Source: Rhizobium mesosinicum (lineage in GTDB: Bacteria > Pseudomonadota > Alphaproteobacteria > Rhizobiales > Rhizobiaceae). Taken from it: DNA of 64,000 bases. The notes under the pieces were generated by a model. It saw only the letters and a list, made by a program, of their open reading frames with translations. It was not told where the DNA came from and did no database searches. Positions 37,000-44,051 of this stretch are shown in pieces. The stretch covers positions 496,001-560,000 of the forward strand of contig NZ_JAEUAK010000004.1 in assembly GCF_019511345.1 (NCBI RefSeq), written 5' to 3'. Every line of letters starts with the position of its first letter. The first letter of the stretch is position 1. The position numbers and the translations under genes are program-made.

Positions 37000-37446
37000 A
37001 TGGCGCTTTTTTTCTTAGTCGCCCTGCCGGCATGTGCGCAGCAGGATATGCACTTCGAGAGAGAGCCGCTAATCATCCAGACGGCTGCTGGCAAGATGCT
37101 GCACTTCACCGTAGAGATCGCCGCTACCGGCGACCAGCGCGCCTATGGTCTGATGTTCCGCAAGGCGATGGCCGAGGACGCCGGCATGATCTTCGATTTC
37201 GGCGTATCGCGCCGTGTCACCATGTGGATGGAAAATACCATCCTGCCTCTCGACATGCTCTTTGCTGACGACAGGGGCGTGATCACTCATATCAAGGAAG
37301 ATGCCACGCCCTATTCCCGCGAGGTCATCGATTCGATGGGCGAGGTCCGCTACGTGGTTGAGGTCAATGCCGGCACCGCCCGCAAGCTCAATATTCGCCC
37401 CGGTGATCGCCTCGTCAGCGCCACCACGACAAAGAACGCGAAATAA
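37000..37446 (+). CDS. DUF192 exported protein
   Basis: From ATG 37000, preceded by AAGGAG 7 bases upstream, the product has 148 residues with a short signal peptide (MALFFLVALPACAQQ). The DUF192 core includes RAYGLMFRKAMAEDAGMIFD, then RVTMWMENTILPLDMLFAD and the ending VNAGTARKLNIRPGDRL. Family members are secreted or periplasmic beta-rich proteins of unknown function. It follows the cold-shock gene by about 40 bases and is probably transcribed with it. Two longer in-frame ATG starts lack ribosome-binding sites. Confidence 0.87.
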   Translation: MALFFLVALPACAQQDMHFEREPLIIQTAAGKMLHFTVEIAATGDQRAYGLMFRKAMAEDAGMIFDFGVSRRVTMWMENTILPLDMLFADDRGVITHIKEDATPYSREVIDSMGEVRYVVEVNAGTARKLNIRPGDRLVSATTTKNAK

Positions 37447-37529
37447 GCCTGTGAAATCTGCCGGTACCGGTGGATTTATGGGGTTGCTAGGGCAGGGGGA
37501 AGCGTGTATTCCCGCTGCCATCAACGGCT

Positions 37530-37606
<77 letters not shown>

Positions 37607-37761
37607 TTATTCGCCCATATATCCCTTAGATTTGAGATCGGCTTTGCGGCTTGTCGATGCCTTGTAGCGACAAGGCCGATTTTTTAGGACGTTTCTTCGG
37701 TCAGAAATCGGTGACGATGCCGATCACGTCGTAAGGCACGCATGCTCAGGCGTACCTAGAT

Positions 37762-37872
37762 TCAGCCTTGAGCAAGCAAGCCGACATATTGGGCATAGCT
37801 GATCGCTGCGTAGAAAAATGCAGTGATGCTTGCTCCAATCATGATGGCATGGAATTCTGCAGAGGTTCTCAT
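37762..37872 (-). CDS. Possible 36-residue membrane peptide
   Basis: A short frame on the minus strand encodes [20 protein letters not shown] followed by 16 more residues ending QYVGLLAQG. Most of it is one hydrophobic helix ([18 protein letters not shown]). The ribosome-binding site is weak. It is offered because the hydrophobic pattern is unlike the random translations nearby and because the surrounding region otherwise has no gene. Confidence 0.35.
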   Translation of the reverse strand: MRTSAEFHAIMIGASITAFFYAAISYAQYVGLLAQG

Positions 37873-38232
37873 AGCTCATACCCGTGTTACAACGGTTGGT
37901 AGACACCCTAGTCGCCTGCGCCGGACATAACAATTAGAAAGCGATCAAAACATGCAACAATCCGAAACATTTCGGATCATGTTACAGCATGCCCGCTTAC
38001 TCACGCCGAGTAGGCATGGGGCTGCGTTCAAGCGTTCCATGCAATAAACGCATTACGAGGAATTCGGTTTCACCGGTCTGCCAGTGCGGTGGCAACGGCG
38101 CTTTTTCCTTGAAAAAACTAGGATTCGCGGATAAGCAAAGTTCACTTCTTCCGGCCGTGTTCGGTGCGGAAGCAGCTATCCTGGCTGAGTTATGAAAGCG
38201 GGCATTGCCCGCATATCGGAGGCGCCGCAGTC
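37873..38232. other. Intergenic region with a hairpin before the NDUFS4-like gene
   Basis: This 360-base stretch has no gene that I can support. At 38198-38212 GCGGG and CCCGC flank CATTG and form a small stem that ends 4 bases before the CGGAGG ribosome-binding site (38217-38222) of the following gene. The promoter of that gene should also be here. Confidence 0.4.
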
Positions 38233-38538
38233 ATGTCTGCTAAGATCTATCGTCCGGCCAAGACCGCAATGCAGTCCGGCAAGGCAAAGACCCATCTCTG
38301 GGTGCTTGAGTTCGATCAGGAGCAGCCGCGCAAGATCGATCCGATCATGGGCTACACGTCTTCAGGCGATATGCGCCAGCAGCTGAAGCTAACCTTCGAA
38401 ACGCAGGAACTTGCCGAAGCCTATGCCAAGCGCAACGGCATCGAATACCGCGTGATCGCGCCCAAGGAACCCGCACGCCAGGTCGTCGCTTACCCGGACA
38501 ATTTCCGCTATACCCGTACCCAGCCCTGGACGCACTGA
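38233..38538 (+). CDS. NDUFS4-like Complex I accessory subunit (ETC complex I subunit)
   Basis: The 101-residue protein matches the ETC_C1_NDUFA4/NDUFS4 pattern: MSAKIYRPAKTAMQSGKAKT, then HLWVLEFDQEQPRKIDPIMG, YTSSGDMRQQLKLTFETQE and the C-terminal KEPARQVVAYPDNFRYTR. It is an accessory subunit of NADH:ubiquinone oxidoreductase shared by alphaproteobacteria and mitochondria. The start at 38233 follows CGGAGG with 10 bases between. It is the last host protein gene before the tRNA-Arg where the prophage begins. Confidence 0.93.
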   Translation: MSAKIYRPAKTAMQSGKAKTHLWVLEFDQEQPRKIDPIMGYTSSGDMRQQLKLTFETQELAEAYAKRNGIEYRVIAPKEPARQVVAYPDNFRYTRTQPWTH

Positions 38539-38550
38539 TCCGTCCGCTGC

Positions 38551-38580
38551 TTGAGACAGAAATGCCGATGTCGCGGCTAG
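38551..38580 (+). promoter_or_regulatory. Possible promoter of tRNA-Arg
   Basis: TTGAGA (within CTTGAGA) and GGCTAG are 18 bases apart and end 12 bases before the tRNA. The -35 resembles the rhizobial consensus; the -10 is weak. Confidence 0.35.
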
Positions 38581-38592
38581 CGACATGCAGAC

Positions 38593-38669
38593 GGCCCCTT
38601 AGCTCAACTGGATAGAGCAGCTGCCTTCTAAGCAGCAGGTCGCAGGTTCGAGTCCTGCAGGGGTCGCCA
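38593..38669 (+). tRNA. tRNA-Arg (anticodon TCT)
   Basis: The 77-base cloverleaf begins GGCCCCTTAGCTC, with anticodon loop CTTCTAA (TCT), T-arm GCAGG-TTCGAGT-CCTGC and an encoded GCCA end. The gene is intact. The first prophage gene stops 6 bases after it, on the opposite strand. Confidence 0.96.
38645..38669 (+). mobile_element. Candidate attL at the 3' end of tRNA-Arg
   Basis: Tyrosine-integrase prophages often use the T-arm and 3' end of a tRNA as attachment core and restore the gene on insertion. Here the host-type genes end and phage-type genes begin exactly at the tRNA end. No second copy of this segment is seen to the right in the window, so the core length cannot be fixed and attR must be outside. 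Confidence 0.5.
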
Positions 38670-38674
38670 TCATT

Positions 38675-39157
38675 TCAATGACTTAGTAGATCGCCTTTCT
38701 TGACCGTTCGCTTTGGGGTAACGCCTGGGGTAACGGCGGCAGCAAGCGATGCTTTTGCAATCGCGGTCCCCGATCCATCGAAGCCCTGGCTCCATTCGCC
38801 TTCATCAAAATCGAAATCCTGGATCTGTGAGGCCTCTGCAGGAACCTGGACCCGTAAGCCCTCCGGGTTAGACCAACCCATCGAAGGCTCTTCGTCGCCA
38901 CCTTCCTCGTCGTCGCAGTCATCAAGTTCCAAATCTTCCAGACAATCATCGCCAATGCATTTCGCGGTGCTGCCGAGGGAAGGCTCGTCGTCGGCGTTGT
39001 CTTCAAGATCAGGGTCGCCGTCCGCTGCATCAAGTAATGCGATAAGCTCCTCTATCAGCGCTTCGAGTGCGGCTCGGCGCAATTGACCAAGGGCAGTCGC
39101 TGGCGCCACCGCTCTTGGCGACGAGGCGATAGCGGTTTCAGCAGTGGCTATTATCAT
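38675..39157 (-). CDS. Acidic prophage protein, unknown function
   Basis: The 160-residue product is very acidic: the middle (about residues 45-95) is rich in Asp and Glu with two cysteines close together (KCIGDDCLEDLELDDCDDEE). The N-terminus is Ala-rich and helical. I do not recognise a family. Its start overlaps the stop of the upstream gene by 4 bases (ATGA), so it forms an operon with the exported protein. Being next to the attachment site and leftward, apart from the lytic genes, it may be expressed in the lysogen. Confidence 0.7.
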   Translation of the reverse strand: MIIATAETAIASSPRAVAPATALGQLRRAALEALIEELIALLDAADGDPDLEDNADDEPSLGSTAKCIGDDCLEDLELDDCDDEEGGDEEPSMGWSNPEGLRVQVPAEASQIQDFDFDEGEWSQGFDGSGTAIAKASLAAAVTPGVTPKRTVKKGDLLSH

Positions 39158-40008
39158 GCCCGCGCCTCCGACAAATCGCGCACGGACTGAGCGAGACGAA
39201 TAAATTGGCCGATCGGTCCTTTGTCTTCAGCGCACTCCTTGATTATCCGATGCGCGCTGACGCTGAGGGCGGCGGCCTTCAGGCCCACGCCGGCTACGGT
39301 ATATGCAGGAAATAGCGAAACCTCCGCGGCCGCAGCATCAACCGCACGGTCTGCTTCTTCCACTCGCAGCATGGCCGCGTCAGCGCCGGCCTCCTTCCGT
39401 ATGCGCGCTGTCTCAGCCTCGTACTGTTCAGCGATGTCGATATCGCGCTTACAGTCAGCAATCGCTTCCCTTCGGAACGCAATGTTGCGTGACAGCGATT
39501 TCTCAGTGCGTCCTCTCGGCTCGCTCTGCTCCCAGCGAGACAAGAGTTCGCGCGCTTTATCTGCCGTCAACAGGGTAAAGCAGGTCTTCCGAGTGCGCTC
39601 CCGGAAATTACGCGAGAGACGCTTCGTTATGGGGCTTGTCTCCCGAAGCAATGGGCGACCAATGATGTCCCGCTCGATGAGTGCTCCGGCGGTGTAAGGA
39701 TGCTGTGCTCCTGCATTGAGCAGCAACTCCTCAGGAGCCAGCGGCCAGCGGTGACGCCATTCGTCCGCCAACCATTCGGCGTCGCTTAGAGCGTTCTTCA
39801 GTTCCGTGCAGGCAGAATAGAATGTGTCATAGGCTGCGATAAGCTCTGGATTTTCGGCCTGTGCTTCGGGTGCGGCTTCGACGGCATGTGCCTTTGATGC
39901 GACGGCTACTGCAGCCGCGGTGGAAGCCGTAGCAAGGCCGATCAAGAGGTTGCGGCGTGTGGTGTTTGGCATGCCTTCGGCGGCTGCCTGAATCGTTGCG
40001 TTCGGCAT
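39154..40008 (-). CDS. Prophage protein with twin-arginine-type signal
   Basis: From ATG 40008 the product has 284 residues. An Arg-Arg pair before a hydrophobic stretch (NTTRRNLLIGLATASTAAAV) and an AHA-VEA-like cleavage site near residue 42 look like a Tat signal. The rest is helical and charged (EQSEPRGRTEKSLSRNIAFR, then AEQYEAETARIRKEAGADAA). I recall comparable exported proteins of unknown function in rhizobia. It is divergent from the XRE regulator gene, with the operator between, and is the first gene of a two-gene leftward operon. It is a candidate lysogenic conversion gene. Confidence 0.72.
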   Translation of the reverse strand: MPNATIQAAAEGMPNTTRRNLLIGLATASTAAAVAVASKAHAVEAAPEAQAENPELIAAYDTFYSACTELKNALSDAEWLADEWRHRWPLAPEELLLNAGAQHPYTAGALIERDIIGRPLLRETSPITKRLSRNFRERTRKTCFTLLTADKARELLSRWEQSEPRGRTEKSLSRNIAFRREAIADCKRDIDIAEQYEAETARIRKEAGADAAMLRVEEADRAVDAAAAEVSLFPAYTVAGVGLKAAALSVSAHRIIKECAEDKGPIGQFIRLAQSVRDLSEARA

Positions 40009-40021
40009 CTTCGGTTTCCTT

Positions 40022-40061
40022 TTATGGTTAATACCAAGATTACTTGGTACCTTAACCATAA
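40022..40061. promoter_or_regulatory. Large operator-like dyad between divergent prophage genes
   Basis: TTATGGTTAATACCAAG is mirrored by CTTGGTA-CC-TTAACCATAA around ATTA: 17 pairs per arm, broken only by a two-base CC insertion in the right arm. A third related half site (ATACCAA) lies at about 40101-40107, near the start of the XRE gene. The position between an XRE regulator and a divergent operon, and the repeated TACCAA element, suggest repressor binding sites. Confidence 0.65.
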
Positions 40062-40129
40062 TACGCGAATTGGCTTGCAGTCAACAATTATGTGGGTATG
40101 ATACCAAAAATATTTATTATGGAACGCAA

Positions 40130-40390
40130 ATGGCAATCACAGGAAATCAAATGCGGGCGGCCCGGTCTCTCGTTGGTCTAGACCAGATCGCCCTTGCCGA
40201 GATGGCTGGCGTTAGTGCCAATACTATCCGGAACATGGAGGGCGCGGGAGCCGGTCGGATAAATGTCCGGACAGTGACCCTCGATGCGGTGACGGACGCA
40301 TTAAAGGCGGCTGGGGTCGTTTTTGTGGAAGAGGGCATGAACGACGGTGGGCCTGGCGTGCGGCTTACGGCTCGTAGCGAGGATAAATAA
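40130..40390 (+). CDS. XRE-type helix-turn-helix regulator
   Basis: From ATG 40130 the protein has 86 residues (MAITGNQMRAARSLVGLDQI). The helix-turn-helix covers DQIALAEMAGVSANTIRNME, followed by a short C-terminal part (VTDALKAAGVVFVEEG) common in small rhizobial XRE proteins. It lacks the peptidase-type C-terminal domain of CI-like repressors, so it would not be cleaved by RecA-type induction in the usual way. Its stop TAA overlaps the next start (TAATGG). A long dyad in front probably makes it autoregulated. Confidence 0.85.
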   Translation: MAITGNQMRAARSLVGLDQIALAEMAGVSANTIRNMEGAGAGRINVRTVTLDAVTDALKAAGVVFVEEGMNDGGPGVRLTARSEDK

Positions 40391-41445
40391 TGGAAGACGA
40401 TGGAAAAAAGACGCCTCCTGGGCATAGTGGATTCTTCGCTGTCGATCCGAAAAGATGGACGGAAGCTTGCGCCGACGGGATGAATTCAGCCGTCTCCTAC
40501 CTGATCCTTTGCCGTGGAACCGGTGGCGACAACCGGACTACGTCTTGGTCTGTTACGGCGATTGAGAGATCGACCGGCATTTCGAGACCTCGCGCTCAAG
40601 CGGCAATCGATCTCCACATCAAGAAGGGAAGGGTGGAGTTGCTCCGAGGTGGAAGAACCCCGCAGTATCGGATCGTGGCGTTTGAGAATGAGGGAATAGA
40701 CGACGATCGGAGGATATGGCTTCCCAACACGCTGATCGATGGCGCTGCTGATGAGGCGCCCGCAATCGAACTCATTCGCCAGAACGGCAATGTAAAGGCT
40801 CTCGAATTACTGGTTGACCTGTACGAACAGCACTTTCTAGCCACTGAGGGCGGGATTGAGTGGCGTCAAGGCCAAGGCATTCGCGTAGCCTACGACCGCG
40901 AAAAGGTGGTTGATTGGGGAGAGTTCTCGATTTGGACATTCACAGCCAATTCGAATGAGACAGCCTGGAGAGATTTCCCGCCGTTTGCCAAGTTCTCGGA
41001 CCCTTCCAGCTTCTGGGAAGCCTGGCATCTTCTCCGACATCTGGGCTTAGTCACCTGTGTTGCGCATCTAGTGGAGAGTGACAGCGAAGAAGGCGAAGTG
41101 ATGCACCCACTTCCATACGATACCGATGGAATGCCCCATGAAAAAGAGATAGCGGACGCAGCACACGACGCAGCTTTTTCGATGATGGCAGAATGGAGAC
41201 AGGAGCATCCGGACTTTTATTACGGGGATCCGCTTGTGCCAGTGCGGCGGCATTTTCAGAAAGTCGAACTCGTCGGGATATTTCGTCTCCGTTACTTGCC
41301 GCACACGAGGGCGACGGCCGACTGGATGAGGAAGCAATCTGAGTGGGCCGGCATAGCTGATGACTTCCGAGAGCTTGAGGCCGTGGCGACTGGGAAATCT
41401 GTTAGAAATCAGCGACATGCAATATCAAGGATAGATCAACGATGA
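40390..41445 (+). CDS. Possible phage replication protein with winged-helix N-terminus
   Basis: The 351-residue product has a winged-helix-like segment at about residues 50-95 (SWSVTAIERSTGISRPRAQA, then KKGRVELLRGGRTPQYRIVA). The rest is acidic and rich in Trp and Phe without a family that I recognise; no nucleotide-binding loop is visible. Its last codons lie inside the 10-bp-phased repeat array at 41421-41502. This is a common layout for replication initiators next to their iterons, and the functional suggestion rests on that. It is coupled to the XRE gene by a one-base overlap. Confidence 0.6.
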   Translation: MEDDGKKTPPGHSGFFAVDPKRWTEACADGMNSAVSYLILCRGTGGDNRTTSWSVTAIERSTGISRPRAQAAIDLHIKKGRVELLRGGRTPQYRIVAFENEGIDDDRRIWLPNTLIDGAADEAPAIELIRQNGNVKALELLVDLYEQHFLATEGGIEWRQGQGIRVAYDREKVVDWGEFSIWTFTANSNETAWRDFPPFAKFSDPSSFWEAWHLLRHLGLVTCVAHLVESDSEEGEVMHPLPYDTDGMPHEKEIADAAHDAAFSMMAEWRQEHPDFYYGDPLVPVRRHFQKVELVGIFRLRYLPHTRATADWMRKQSEWAGIADDFRELEAVATGKSVRNQRHAISRIDQR

Positions 41446-41502
41446 TCAAGGATGATCAATGCTGGTCAAGGTAGCTGAATGGTAGATCAACGCCAGTCAA
41501 GA
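41421..41502 (+). repeat. Iteron-like array: eight TCAA-type units at 10-11 bp spacing
   Basis: Units are centred on TCAA at 41425, 41436, 41446, 41456, 41466, a degenerate TGAA at 41476, then 41487 and 41497. The better copies read GATGATCAAG or similar. The spacing of 10 or 11 bases puts every unit on the same face of the helix. A 12-base exact copy of one unit (TAGATCAACGAT, 41432-41443) recurs alone at 41732-41743. It is a candidate origin or regulator-binding array. Confidence 0.75.
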
Positions 41503-41585
41503 GCCGAAGGCGTTTACTATCAGACCCTTAAAGCAGAACCAGAGCGGTAGCGTCGCGTGACGGAAGAGTGACAGCAGGAGGGGGT

Positions 41586-41777
41586 ATGATAGACGTTCAG
41601 CTGTATCGAAATCTAATCAGGCAAGCGATCGACGGCGAGCGTCGAGCAAGCGGCACAGGAGCATTGGCTCTGGAAAACGGAGTATGCCGCGACGCCACGC
41701 CTCGATCTAACGTTGTGTGGATTGATTTCCGTAGATCAACGATCGAGCATGAGGAGATACCTGCCCCAACGAATTAG
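41586..41777 (+). CDS. Small prophage protein, unknown function
   Basis: The ATG at 41586 follows a very strong ribosome-binding site (AGGAGGGGG). The 63-residue product (MIDVQLYRNLIRQAIDGERR) is soluble and polar and matches no family known to me. It lies just after the repeat array, and a stray repeat unit is inside its 3' part. Its downstream neighbour is the broken ParB-like gene. Confidence 0.55.
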   Translation: MIDVQLYRNLIRQAIDGERRASGTGALALENGVCRDATPRSNVVWIDFRRSTIEHEEIPAPTN

Positions 41778-41914
41778 TCGGACGACCATTGCCAAAGCCC
41801 ACCGTTAATTTCCTTGTCGAATAGGCGGCCCACCAAGGCGACGGCCAACAAAGACGAAAAGTTTGCGCCCGCATTCACGACAGACATTGCTGCGGCTACC
41901 GGCCACTCCGCTCT

Positions 41915-42492
41915 CATCGTCTCGCAGCCTGCAAAAAGCTCGGCCTTGCAGATGTCGATTGCATTGTCGTGACCGACGATGATCTGCACGCCGAACTGTC
42001 GATGATCGACGAGAACCTTTGCCGCAACGAGCTGTCGCCATCCGAGCGTGCGGTTCAGACGGCGCGGCGGAAGGCAATATACGAAGAACTGCATCCGGAG
42101 ACGGCGCACGGCGGTGATCGTCATTCTTCTCAACTCGCAAACATTGCGACTTGAAAAAGATGTAGAGCGCTTCACTGCCAACACGGCTTCCGCTACCGGC
42201 CAATCCGAACGTCTTGTTCAGCTCAATGTTGAGCGAGGCACCAAGGTCATTGCCGAAGTCATCGACCATGATCACCGGCACCAAGCTCGACACCGGGGCA
42301 TATCTCGACAAGCTCAAGCGCCTTTCCCCGAATGATCAAGTTACGGCCGCCAAGCGCGACCTCGCTATCCAGCGCCAGCGGCAACGTCCGGTAGCCCGCG
42401 CTCCGGAGCCGGTTCTTCCGGTATCCCTTAAAGGTGCAAATTTGCACCTTCGTCTTCGGCTGGTCGCCCCTGCTCCATCTTCGCCAACTTAG
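41915..42492 (+). pseudogene. ParB-like nuclease-domain gene, broken by frameshifts and 5' truncation
   Basis: Three consecutive reading frames together give a ParB-type protein. Frame one (41915-42151) reads HRLAACKKLGLADVDCIVV and then ELSMIDENLCRNELSPSERA, a typical ParB/Srx block. Frame two (about 42153-42266) gives VERFTANTASATGQSERLVQ, the helix-turn-helix-like part. Frame three (42268-42492) gives MITGTKLDTGAYLDKLKRLS and a tail. Each change fits a single-base shift, near 42151 and near 42267. Sequence upstream of 41915 no longer resembles the N-terminal part. The gene is not translatable as one protein. Confidence 0.7.
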
Positions 42493-42568
42493 TCGCCACC
42501 ATGGCACGTGTGACGTCGATTTGGAAAAATAATCTCATCGAATGTTGACCCCGTCATAGCCGATAAAC

Positions 42569-42592
42569 AGAACAAAAATTGAACAAAATTCC
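42569..42592 (+). repeat. Short direct repeat upstream of the AlpA-type gene
   Basis: GAACAAAAATT and GAACAAAATT stand next to each other in an AT-rich part of the 42493-42696 gap. It may be a binding site or a remnant of slippage. Otherwise the gap shows no gene. Confidence 0.35.
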
Positions 42593-42696
42593 TTGTGGAT
42601 TAGGCAGAGCTGGATTAACAGGCGGAATCGTAAAATGGTATAATCTGTGCGGAAAAGTGGTCTCAAGTGACGAGTCAAGCAACGAGGTTCTAAAAC

Positions 42697-42879
42697 GTGA
42701 CTTACTTAACAGCAAAGCAGGTGCAGGAGCGGTACCAGATAAGCTCAATGTCTCTCTTCAGGTGGCTTAAGAGCGATACCCTCAATTTCCCACGCCCGAT
42801 GGTAATCAACCGGCGCCGGCTCTTCGACGAGCAGGATATCGCTGAGTGGGAACGCAAACGCGCGAAAGATGCTGCGTGA
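42697..42879 (+). CDS. AlpA/excisionase-type DNA-binding protein
   Basis: The 60-residue protein starts at GTG 42697 (MTYLTAKQVQERYQISSMSL). The MerR-like winged helix YLTAKQVQERYQISSMSLFR, the tail RPMVINRRRLFDEQDIAEWE and the length fit AlpA or phage excisionase-like factors. In other elements such proteins direct integrase toward excision or activate early genes. The integrase it might serve is not in this window. Confidence 0.75.
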   Translation: MTYLTAKQVQERYQISSMSLFRWLKSDTLNFPRPMVINRRRLFDEQDIAEWERKRAKDAA

Positions 42880-42967
42880 CGTTCGCAGCGAAGCAGCACA
42901 GGCGCTCCAGTCGCCAAACTCAAAACGCCCGTGCCGCAGATCATCGATAACGAAAGGATCGCTTTCA

Positions 42968-43288
42968 ATGACAAGGAAAACCAAAGCACAGGTCTTTGGC
43001 CGAATCCAGCTTTATGACGGCGACGCGCCGAAGGGACCGCCAATCACCATAGTCGGACGGGAATGGTGGGCTCTTCAGCAGCTGATCGAAGCCGGCGATA
43101 GGGGCTGCACCCCGATCGACAATCCGGCGCCACGGTGGGCACATTATGTTTGGCTCCTACGCGGTAACGGGATCGACGTGGAAACGATCCACGAAAGCCA
43201 TGGGGGGCAGTTCCCGGGGACGCATGCCAGGTACACACTAAAAAGTCGCCTCTCCATCGTAGGTGACGTGGAGGGCGTTGCCGCATGA
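42968..43288 (+). CDS. Prophage protein with winged-helix-like fold
   Basis: From ATG 42968 the 106-residue product (MTRKTKAQVFGRIQLYDGDA) contains EWWALQQLIEAGDRGCTPID and YVWLLRGNGIDVETIHESHG, which fits a winged-helix domain ending in TLKSRLSIVGDV. I recall similar short proteins in rhizobial prophages. The last codons overlap the start of the next gene by 4 bases, so it is part of a compact early operon (42968-45820). Confidence 0.65.
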   Translation: MTRKTKAQVFGRIQLYDGDAPKGPPITIVGREWWALQQLIEAGDRGCTPIDNPAPRWAHYVWLLRGNGIDVETIHESHGGQFPGTHARYTLKSRLSIVGDVEGVAA

Positions 43289-43476
43289 CGACGGAACCCG
43301 ATGCAGCGAGGATTTCCGCTGCCGCTGAGTGGCTTGCGGTTCAAACTGAACCGCATCCCAACGTCATCCACAAGCTTCGGGAACAGTTCGACATCACGGC
43401 AGTGCAGGCGGCAAAGGCATGCACTCTCGCCAATGACATCCGGCGCAATGTCTCAGACAGGAAGGGCAGCGATTGA
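43285..43476 (+). CDS. Small prophage protein, unknown function
   Basis: The 63-residue helical product (MTTEPDAARISAAAEWLAVQ) contains VIHKLREQFDITAVQAAKAC, which could be a helix-turn-helix. It overlaps both neighbours by 4 bases, upstream as ATGA and downstream as TTGA, which strongly supports translation. No family is recognised. Confidence 0.6.
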   Translation: MTTEPDAARISAAAEWLAVQTEPHPNVIHKLREQFDITAVQAAKACTLANDIRRNVSDRKGSD

Positions 43477-44039
43477 CACGGCGTTCAAAAGCAAATGGCC
43501 CCACTCGATATGTCATCGATCATGGCGCTTACCTCGTTGGCCTGCATGTTTTCTGCGATGGAGCTTGCGAGCCTAACCCTGGCCCCGGCGGGTGGGCTTT
43601 CGTCGCGTACGACGATGGCGCGGAAATTTTCTCAGCACATGGCAATGCATCGCAGACCACGAACAACGTTATGGAGATGACTGGAGCCCTCCAGGCCATC
43701 CTTTGGATATCCGCCAATGCTGCCGATCGCCAGGCTCGCCTTCACTGCGACAGCCAGTATGTCGTGAAGGGCTGCAACGAGTGGCGCCATAGCTGGAAGC
43801 GAAAGAACTGGATGCGTGGTGTCAATGCTCCCGTCAAGAACCTGGAACTCTGGCAGGAGCTTGATGCAGCATTGCTGGCGTTCCCGCTCACGCTCTCGTG
43901 GGTAAAGGGGCATGCCGGCGTCATGGGCAACGAGCGCGCCGACGAACTGTCGTTTGCCGCTGCACGCGCGGCCGGTTCCTCTGAAATAGCCGTGGACCAC
44001 CTTACCGCGGCATATCGGCAGATTATGGCCCGCAATTAA
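43473..44039 (+). CDS. Phage-encoded ribonuclease HI
   Basis: The 188-residue product carries the complete RNase H active site: Asp29 in FCDGACEPNPGPGGW, Glu68 in NNVMEMTGALQAI, Asp93 in HCDSQYVVKGC and Asp157 in GNERADELSF, with His147 in SWVKGHAGV. It also has the basic handle KRKNWMRGVNAPVKN. It should cleave the RNA strand of RNA-DNA hybrids, so it may remove primers or R-loops during phage replication. The start is TTG, overlapping the upstream stop by 4 bases. Confidence 0.92.
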   Translation: MTRRSKANGPTRYVIDHGAYLVGLHVFCDGACEPNPGPGGWAFVAYDDGAEIFSAHGNASQTTNNVMEMTGALQAILWISANAADRQARLHCDSQYVVKGCNEWRHSWKRKNWMRGVNAPVKNLELWQELDAALLAFPLTLSWVKGHAGVMGNERADELSFAAARAAGSSEIAVDHLTAAYRQIMARN

Positions 44040-44051
44040 GGAAGGAAATCG

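Noticed and set aside
41774..42317. Two minus-strand frames opposite the ParB-like remnant, one with a membrane-like end (NAGANFSSLLAVALVGRLFD)
   Set aside because: The plus strand carries recognisable ParB blocks over most of the span. The hydrophobic end could be a transporter fragment, but 30 residues are not enough to support it.
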